A stretch of DNA of 64,000 nucleotides from Lottia gigantea. Lineage: Eukaryota; Mollusca; Gastropoda; Lottiidae. A program made the translations under genes and the position numbers. Each line of letters begins with the position of its first letter. Position 1 is the stretch's first letter. The notes under the pieces were generated by a model. It did no database searches and was not told the DNA's origin. It was given only the letters and a program-made list of their open reading frames with translations. The stretch is from contig NW_008709687.1 of assembly GCF_000327385.1 (NCBI RefSeq), positions 1,283,550 through 1,347,549 of the forward strand, in the 5' to 3' direction. Below are positions 58,011 to 64,000 of this stretch, in pieces.

Positions 58011-59448
58011 GATCGAACTTGGAATTGGGAATCCTTACAATCTGATAGTTTGGTTCGGAATGACCATTTTTCGAATCTACAGTCTGATGTTGTTTCTATA
58101 ACTTTTAGTATAATGAACTGATGGCGAAAGGAATCGTAAATCAAGATTTGTAGATTAAAGTTTCTAACGTGAGACATCTTGTAGGTTTCAAATTAAGTAG
58201 AATTTTCTTAAACGACTGCTTGCAACTGGCTGCATCTTGGAGAATCGAACCAAGTGGTAGATTAAAATGACCTTAATACATTGGCGACTTCAATTGCAGC
58301 TCGCAGCTGTCACTAGATGATCATGTTCTACCTTTAACAACAATTAGATCTGGTTGTCGAACTGAACGGTCGAAATCTGCGACTATCCAGATGATGACAG
58401 TTGCTAGCAGTCGGTTAGTTTGTTAATATGAGCGTACATTGTAAATTGATGTTTTGGAGTCATACAAGTACGATAGTGATGATGTTGATGGGTGTGTAGT
58501 ACAATGTTACATTTGTTGTGATTCAAGCACTATTCATAAGACCGTCGATCGAACTGAAACTCATCCTATTTACCAAAACTACCCCAGAGTAGCAACATGT
58601 TTCAGGTTCTGTTTTAATGTTTTAATATCAAATTGTCCAAAAGGGATGTCAGAATGTCAACAGAGTTCGCAAGGCAAGTGACCTTGATTCGTTTTTTTGC
58701 AAGGCTACTGCTATTCGTAGCAAGGTCAGAGAGCACCGATTGCCCCCTGAAAGAATTCTGACAACCGACCAATTCCATTACTGCAGGTAAACACCATATA
58801 TCATTGCTTCTCTAGATATATTACAATCAAGTCTGGCGACGAGCCGTTTACATCGCCTCTTCTAGGATCGACATTGGTATTGGCGTTCGGACGACGGCTG
58901 TCTGAATTGGGCTTGAAATATTCTTATACTCTTTATAATCCCGTATAGGTTACTAGTTTTGTATCTATTAATAGGTGAGCCTACCGTTTGAAGTATTTGG
59001 TAGCGGAAACCGTAGATTAGTAGGTGTGTTCATCCAGGATCTAGTTCTCGACCAATTATATTCCTTGTAACTAATTATGGCGCGAAAATGATCCCGTAAT
59101 TTTGTGCCGGTCTAGATCTACAAAATTATTGTTAATTGTTGTTGTTTATGGTCGTTAGTCACACCACTGTACATGCGGTGTAACTAAATAACGCAAATGT
59201 ATTCATATAGACGTACAAAAGCGCAAACTAAGTCAAAACTGCTCCTAGTCTGCTTCACATTGGCCATCGTCATTGGATATAAGACACTGGTTGTTTCTTT
59301 TTGGGGGAAGTAGACAGTGTATCCAGTCCTTTTAATCACGAGTTCATTATTGACTCTAAATTCCCTAATGTATCACAAGATATCCGATCTAATGTCTACA
59401 GCAATACAACCAATAAGTCTTGGGAAACTCCGATTATTTCGTTATGGC
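58011..59448. other. Intergenic DNA, no gene seen
   Basis: CAACATGTTTCAGGTTCTGT, TTTAAT at about 58591-58616 matches 15999-16024 in channel B (a minor dispersed repeat). No exon recognised. Confidence 0.4.
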
Positions 59449-59739
59449 TTAAAGGGATTGTAAAGAGGTTTTCTAAAAATCTTCTGTCTATTGGGGACAC
59501 TGATAGCATCAATTCCAATTTTCATTCTGACCTTAGATATTGTTAACAACAATCCTTTTTTCAACAAGACGTCTGTAGTTCTTGCAATTCATCTTAAACC
59601 AAATGTTTGATGACGTCATTAATCGCAAAACATATTGCAGGAACCTGAAATTTATTGAAATTAAGAATGGGACAAAATGATGTTAACAGTGTCTCCAATA
59701 CAGATACTAAATTTAGAAAACCTGTAACAATCCCTTTAA
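59449..59739. mobile_element. MITE family 2, complete copy (291 bp)
   Basis: TTAAAGGGATTGTAAAGAGG, TTTTCTAAA and ACACTGATAGCATCAATTC on the left face GATGTTAACAGTGTCTCCAA, TTTAGAAAACCTGTAACAAT, CCCTTTAA on the right. The TTAA at both ends may be the target duplication. Confidence 0.85.
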
Positions 59740-59796
59740 TGTTACTTGAAATAGCTGTTCAGTGAAATGCCACCTTTGACCAAGGATTTATTCGAA

Positions 59797-59962
59797 GCAG
59801 GCCAATGAAGCAGCCTAATGAAGCAGGCCAATGAAGCAGGCCAGTGAAGCAGACCAGTGTAGCAGGCCAATGAAGCAGACCAATGAAGCAGGCCAGTGAA
59901 GCAGCCTAACGAAGCAGACCAGTGAAACAGACCAATGAAGCAGGCCAGTGAAGCAGGCTAAA
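59797..59962 (+). repeat. 13-bp tandem repeat, about 12 units
   Basis: The unit alternates GAAGCAGGCCAAT, GAAGCAGACCAGT and GAAGCAGCCTAAT. No coding capacity. Confidence 0.9.
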
Positions 59963-61607
59963 CCACTCGATGTAATATATATCATTCAATGTAGAGTATA
60001 AATAGAACATAAAATTGTCATAGATTATATGGAATGTTTTCACGTGTTATGTTTATATCATATATTATAATTAATATAGTTTTATATAGTGTTCAATTAA
60101 TTATTGTGTTCGTTTCTTGTCCTTATCGGTACATTTAGGTTTAAGGCCACCCAAAAAGTAACTGATGGTCTGCTAAATGGTTGCAAATGGGGAGTAATAT
60201 TGCCAGTAATTGGAGCTCTGGACTATTGATGTGATATATAAGCGAAGCAAAGAATGGGCCGTATTGCAGTCGGATAAAACGTTTTAATCTTACATGACGT
60301 TATTTGCTTGGTTATGTCGAAGAATTTGTGGTCGTTGGTTCTAATCTTAGTCGGCGTTTGAGAGACTGATGGCCTTGAACTCATCATTTCCTCGTTATTG
60401 AAGTCGACTAATCTGTAAATGAGTGCGGATAATCTAGGAAAGGCAATGCCAAGAGGTTTGATCAAGGAATGGCTGATAAACGCGAACCTAAATATTGCTT
60501 CTTCCTTTTTTTCTTTTTAAAGTGAGCTCACTTGATGTAGGTTTTCAATTCTTGAAAGAATCCTGGCAAATAACCCACAGAAATAATTGATTTCATTACA
60601 CTTATTAAAGATCTAGTGAAAATTAGAAAAAAAATAATTGAGAAACCTACTAACGGCAGGGTCTATTTACTACGAACTCAATTTTGATGGCTTCTTAATT
60701 GATTTCGAGGACTGCAATTTACTTCAATAATATTCTATACCACCAGTAGCTAATGTGACTTTCCGCAGGTGATAGTGATAAATTGTAGTATAAATTTAAC
60801 AATTGTAGCTATGTGGACTCTCTGAAAGGGGTATCTAGTAAACCAACTTAACTTCCGATTAGTAGCCCGTTACTTCTGTCCAGAATCAGCACCATCTGTA
60901 GCTAACAGAGTCAACAAGGCTCAATAAACGAAATACACCCTTTTGCACAAAGCGAGTTACATGTGGTTTTTGCAACACCGAAACTATTACAATACATTGC
61001 TACCGTGTTTCACTTAAGTATGCGAAATTTGTATTTGGGACTGAGATAATGAGTATTCATGGTATCATAAGTAGACAATCGGCCCTAAATATATTGCTAT
61101 ATAATATAGCAACGTGGTATCTCAACAGAACAAGGGAGATAACAGTAAAATGAACTTTATATTAATACATCAGACTACAAAAAGTAATAATGGTGATATC
61201 AGAATATCTGGGTGATATAATAACAATGATATGCTTCGGTTAATAAAATGTGTGTTATCACATGCATAATCTAGTTCGCTTGTCCAATATATGTTATTAA
61301 AATGATAAACAGCACGTTTTAACTAATGTATCATCAGAAAATCTAAAGAATAATATGCTCGAATAATCAGTTCAATGTATGCTATCAAACATGCTACATA
61401 TCATTTAAAACATACTTATAAACAATATCAGGGCATTGTTAATATACTTAGTTCGTTAATAACACTATGTTACAGAAAATACTATAACAGAAATAGCTAA
61501 TGATCTCCACAGACTAATCAAAAGTACGGAGTTAGCTAATAACACTGCTTGATATATTACAGCCAACACGTTAAATAACTCTTTGCTAGTTGATTAGAAT
61601 GCACATC
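59963..61607. other. Intergenic DNA, no gene seen
   Basis: It contains the solitary 60-bp-array unit at 60805-60840 and many short words of the ATAACACTG-TTA type between 61200 and 61560. No gene recognised. Confidence 0.4.
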
Positions 61608-61831
61608 CAGTGGCGATACCATTTGGACCATGCCCTCGTGTCATAAAAAATGAAAAATGTATTCTACTTTCACTTTAAAAATCTTGTTAACTGTATTATC
61701 CGTTTCACACATTAGAACATTTTCCAAGGGGAGACTCTGACCCTCTTCGTGACTTATTCCCTCTATAATACGTAAAGGGACAGCAACACCAAAACCCCCA
61801 CCCCGTCAATAGAATCCTCGCTACGCCACTG
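61608..61831. mobile_element. hAT-type MITE with perfect 8-bp target-site duplication
   Basis: The ends CAGTGGCGATACC and CGCTACGCCACTG are inverted. TGCACATC flanks both sides exactly (61600-61607 and 61832-61839). Length 224 bp, non-coding. The 8-bp duplication and CAGTGGCG-type ends fit the hAT superfamily. Confidence 0.88.
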
Positions 61832-62001
61832 TGCACATCTCGACGTTTGGTTTCGTATGTTTGCTTTGGGTTATAAGATTAAAAGGTTTGTTAATAACAC
61901 TGTGTTATGTATATTGTTGCTATAAACAATTTGACCTTACTGATCAATTTCTACGATGCCTGTAACGTTCTAGTTTCACGTTCACACAGCGCTATAGTCT
62001 C

Positions 62002-63788
62002 CTAACCAACGCCTTGAAACAGTTCCTCACCAAACGTGGTCAGATAATAAGTCCAATACACTATATTAAACGAGATAAATATAAACGGGAAGACTAGACG
62101 GGAGATATTATCCATCAACTGGGCACATTCTATTCCCGATACCCGCTTTCTCTGTTTGATCTCTTCGTGAGCGAACCTGATACCTCCTTCCAACATCACC
62201 ATTGTCTGCAATGTAAGATAAATTACAAAAAATGCCGAGTTGACCAAACAAGTTTCATTCATCTTCACCCTGTTAAGCTATTACGAACTTCGTCTAATGC
62301 CTTGATATCATTAGGCATATATCATTTTAGCATATAGTGTATAGCTTCATTGGTAATGATGGGTTTCACTATACAGAAGAATGCCTAAAGGGTGTACGGT
62401 GGTTTTTCTGATTTCAGGCAAAGTTACCCATAGATAAGGCCACGTATTCTCGAAACTATCCTAGAGCTGGGATAACCTAAACAAATTGTTAGAAGTTAAG
62501 ACCCTCGGATATCCGAGGAGCGATAAGATCGTTTCGATGATCATTTTATCAGGATACTACTAAATTATTTAACATTTACCTCTTTCATCAATGCCCCATT
62601 ATCAACAGGCATCGCTGCAGAGTCTTTCCTTTGTGCCGTCTTGACTTCATCTGGATAGCTGCGTCTACTGATGAAGTTGACAATGGCGAACTCCAGAAGA
62701 GCTGCGAAGACGAACAACAGACACGTGGACATCCATATATCTATAGCTTTAGTATAGGAAACACGTGGTAGTGACGCATTGACTCCTGAACTCTGGGTCG
62801 TCATGGTCAACACGGTTAAAACACCCAATGAAATTCGTCCGGGAACGGAGGTGACGGTGAGCCAGAATGATATCCAGGAAATGACGACAATGAGTATACT
62901 GGGGATGTACATCTGTATGATATAGTAACCTATATTCCTCTCCAGATGAAACAACGCCTCTAGACAGCTGTGGTTACCTACAAAGTTAAAAAAAAAGTAT
63001 TTTAATGAACAGGCATGGATTTTTGAAAGAAAAACTCATGGTATGTGTTTACTTGCATTACATAACGTTTGAGCTTTACTGCACATCCGACAAATCTGAC
63101 TCTGGCAAGTTCCTCAGACGTGAAATGCGGATGTGATGGCCCAACCCAGTTCCCCAGCCGTGATAACGAATGTGATAGTCCGACCCAGTTTTCAGACGTG
63201 AAAACGGATGTGATAGCCCTATCCATTTCGCCAGGCGTGATATCGGATGTAATAGCCCAACACAGTTCCTCAGACGTGGTAACGGATGTGCTATAGTCGT
63301 AGTGATCACATCCGTATTATTATATTTCATAAAATGTTTAGATGTTACTGGAAAAAATGAATGGTATGTTCCAGTGTGGCGGCAAAAGTAACAGCGAACT
63401 TTGTGGACTAATTTGGGTATCTAAAGGGAAGTAACTTGTTTCTAAGATTTTAAAATTAAAGGGATTATAAAGCGATTTTCTAATATCAAAGGAACACAAA
63501 ACATTTGAGGGAAATTGTAATGATGTAAAAATGAGCCATATTGATCCAAATACATCAAAAGATGTTAGAAAACCTTTTTAAGTCTTATTTTCTTAAGTTC
63601 TTGAGCAATTAATTAGAATCATAGAGCAACATGGTTTGGTACCTTACCTAATCTAGGATGTGACTTAGCACACTCGCCTACATTGCTGCTGACCACCTCG
63701 AACTGTGGAAGTATGATATGATCATTGACAGCTACTGGTGTATCGTTCATAGCCCAGGCCAATATCACGTTATCTTGATCAAATCCAA
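62002..63788 (-). CDS. Channel C: glycine-receptor-like Cys-loop ligand-gated channel, 3' part
   Basis: The last three exons of a minus-strand gene whose 5' part lies right of the window: 63648-63788, 62580-62977, 62002-62205 (stop at 62002-62004). Phases match channel B at the corresponding junctions. The first encodes strands leading to loop C ([15 protein letters not shown]). The second gives the second loop-C cysteine ([18 protein letters not shown]), M1 ([15 protein letters not shown]), M2 ([13 protein letters not shown], preceded by Pro-Gly-Arg where most anion channels have Pro-Ala-Arg) and M3 ([20 protein letters not shown]). The third gives the cytoplasmic loop and M4 ([19 protein letters not shown]). 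It is the most glycine-receptor-like of the three in M1-M3. It would be a plasma-membrane channel subunit. The position normally aromatic two residues before the second loop-C Cys is His, so ligand choice may differ. Confidence 0.93.
62258..62320 (+). repeat. MITE family 1 left terminus in channel C intron
   Basis: TTCATCTTCACCCTGTTAAG, CTATTACGAACTTCGTCTAA, TGCCTTGATATC; no right end nearby. Confidence 0.7.
63092..63306 (+). repeat. 39-bp minisatellite, about 5 units, in channel C intron
   Basis: The unit is ACCCAGTTCCTCAGACGTGA, AAACGGATGTGATAGCCC. The 39-bp period holds open frames on both strands; these are not genes. Confidence 0.88.
63456..63575. mobile_element. MITE family 2, short copy in channel C intron
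   Basis: TTAAAGGGATTATAAAGCGA, TTTTCTAAT on the left and GATGTTAGAAAACCTTTTTA on the right. Confidence 0.7.
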
Positions 63789-64000
63789 CTGAAAATATAA
63801 GTATTAAACACTTATATGAGTTCTAATTATTAAGGTTCACTTACATTATAGCGATTATCAGTTGCGTATGGTTGCAAATAATGAATGTGGTCATGTACTC
63901 AGTTGCATGAGAGTTGCGTTCGAAAATTATGACCGCTATTCTTATTCGCAACCTTACGTAAATGTTGATGCTATATATGGTGCGGGGGCATTTTTAATCA

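Noticed and set aside
63069-63330. Repetitive frames on both strands in channel C intron
   Set aside because: 39-bp minisatellite; lies between two phase-matched exons, so intronic.
1-64000. Retroviral, LTR, Polinton or other capsid-bearing elements
   Set aside because: I looked for reverse transcriptase, integrase, protease, capsid and envelope signatures and long terminal repeats and saw none that I could support.

Overview
This is AT-rich animal DNA from a large, intron- and repeat-heavy genome. Spliced genes with short GT-AG exons, tRNA-derived SINEs, fold-back MITEs and several minisatellites make it eukaryotic. Glycine-receptor-like channels next to a DUR3-type symporter suggest an invertebrate, possibly a mollusc or other lophotrochozoan; that placement is inference. 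There are no bacterial genes, CRISPR arrays, operons or rRNA. I saw nothing I could call a retrovirus, LTR element or Polinton.

Left part (1-19 kb, all minus strand). Two paralogous Cys-loop, glycine-receptor-like chloride-channel genes flank a small unrelated gene. Channel A (1-2829) shows its first four exons, and the rest lies left of the window. Between the channels is a five-exon CXorf65/C22orf15-like gene (5438-7251, 148 aa), which I reconstructed completely. Channel B (11167-18979) is complete: eight exons, 414 aa, signal peptide, Cys-loop, four membrane segments and the anion-selectivity PAR motif. Channels A and B share exon phases and the classical 68/221/83-bp exon sizes where these can be compared.

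Middle (19-35.6 kb). I found no convincing gene here. It is a repeat landscape: at least four fold-back MITE families, a SINE family with tRNA-like promoter boxes, a 56-bp satellite also present in two other places, and independent minisatellites of 30, 54 and 23 bp.

Right part. One plus-strand gene of eight exons (35675-57656, 789 aa) encodes a DUR3-type sodium:solute-symporter-family transporter with an N-terminal signal-like segment and a seven-cysteine loop. Its long introns hold a 513-bp assembly gap, a minisatellite grown from a MITE end, and a full SINE with target-site duplication. Its 3' flank is repeat-rich. The window ends with the last three exons of a third glycine-receptor-like gene, channel C (62002 to beyond 63788, minus strand).

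The three channels are members of one receptor family dispersed over about 60 kb. They probably make subunits of pentameric ligand-gated chloride channels at the plasma membrane. Nothing in the sequence links the transporter or the CXorf65-like protein to them functionally. The most unusual layer is the repeats: two minisatellites clearly descend from the ends of mobile elements (a SINE tail and a MITE terminus), and one of them runs up to within about 20 bp of a receptor splice donor.
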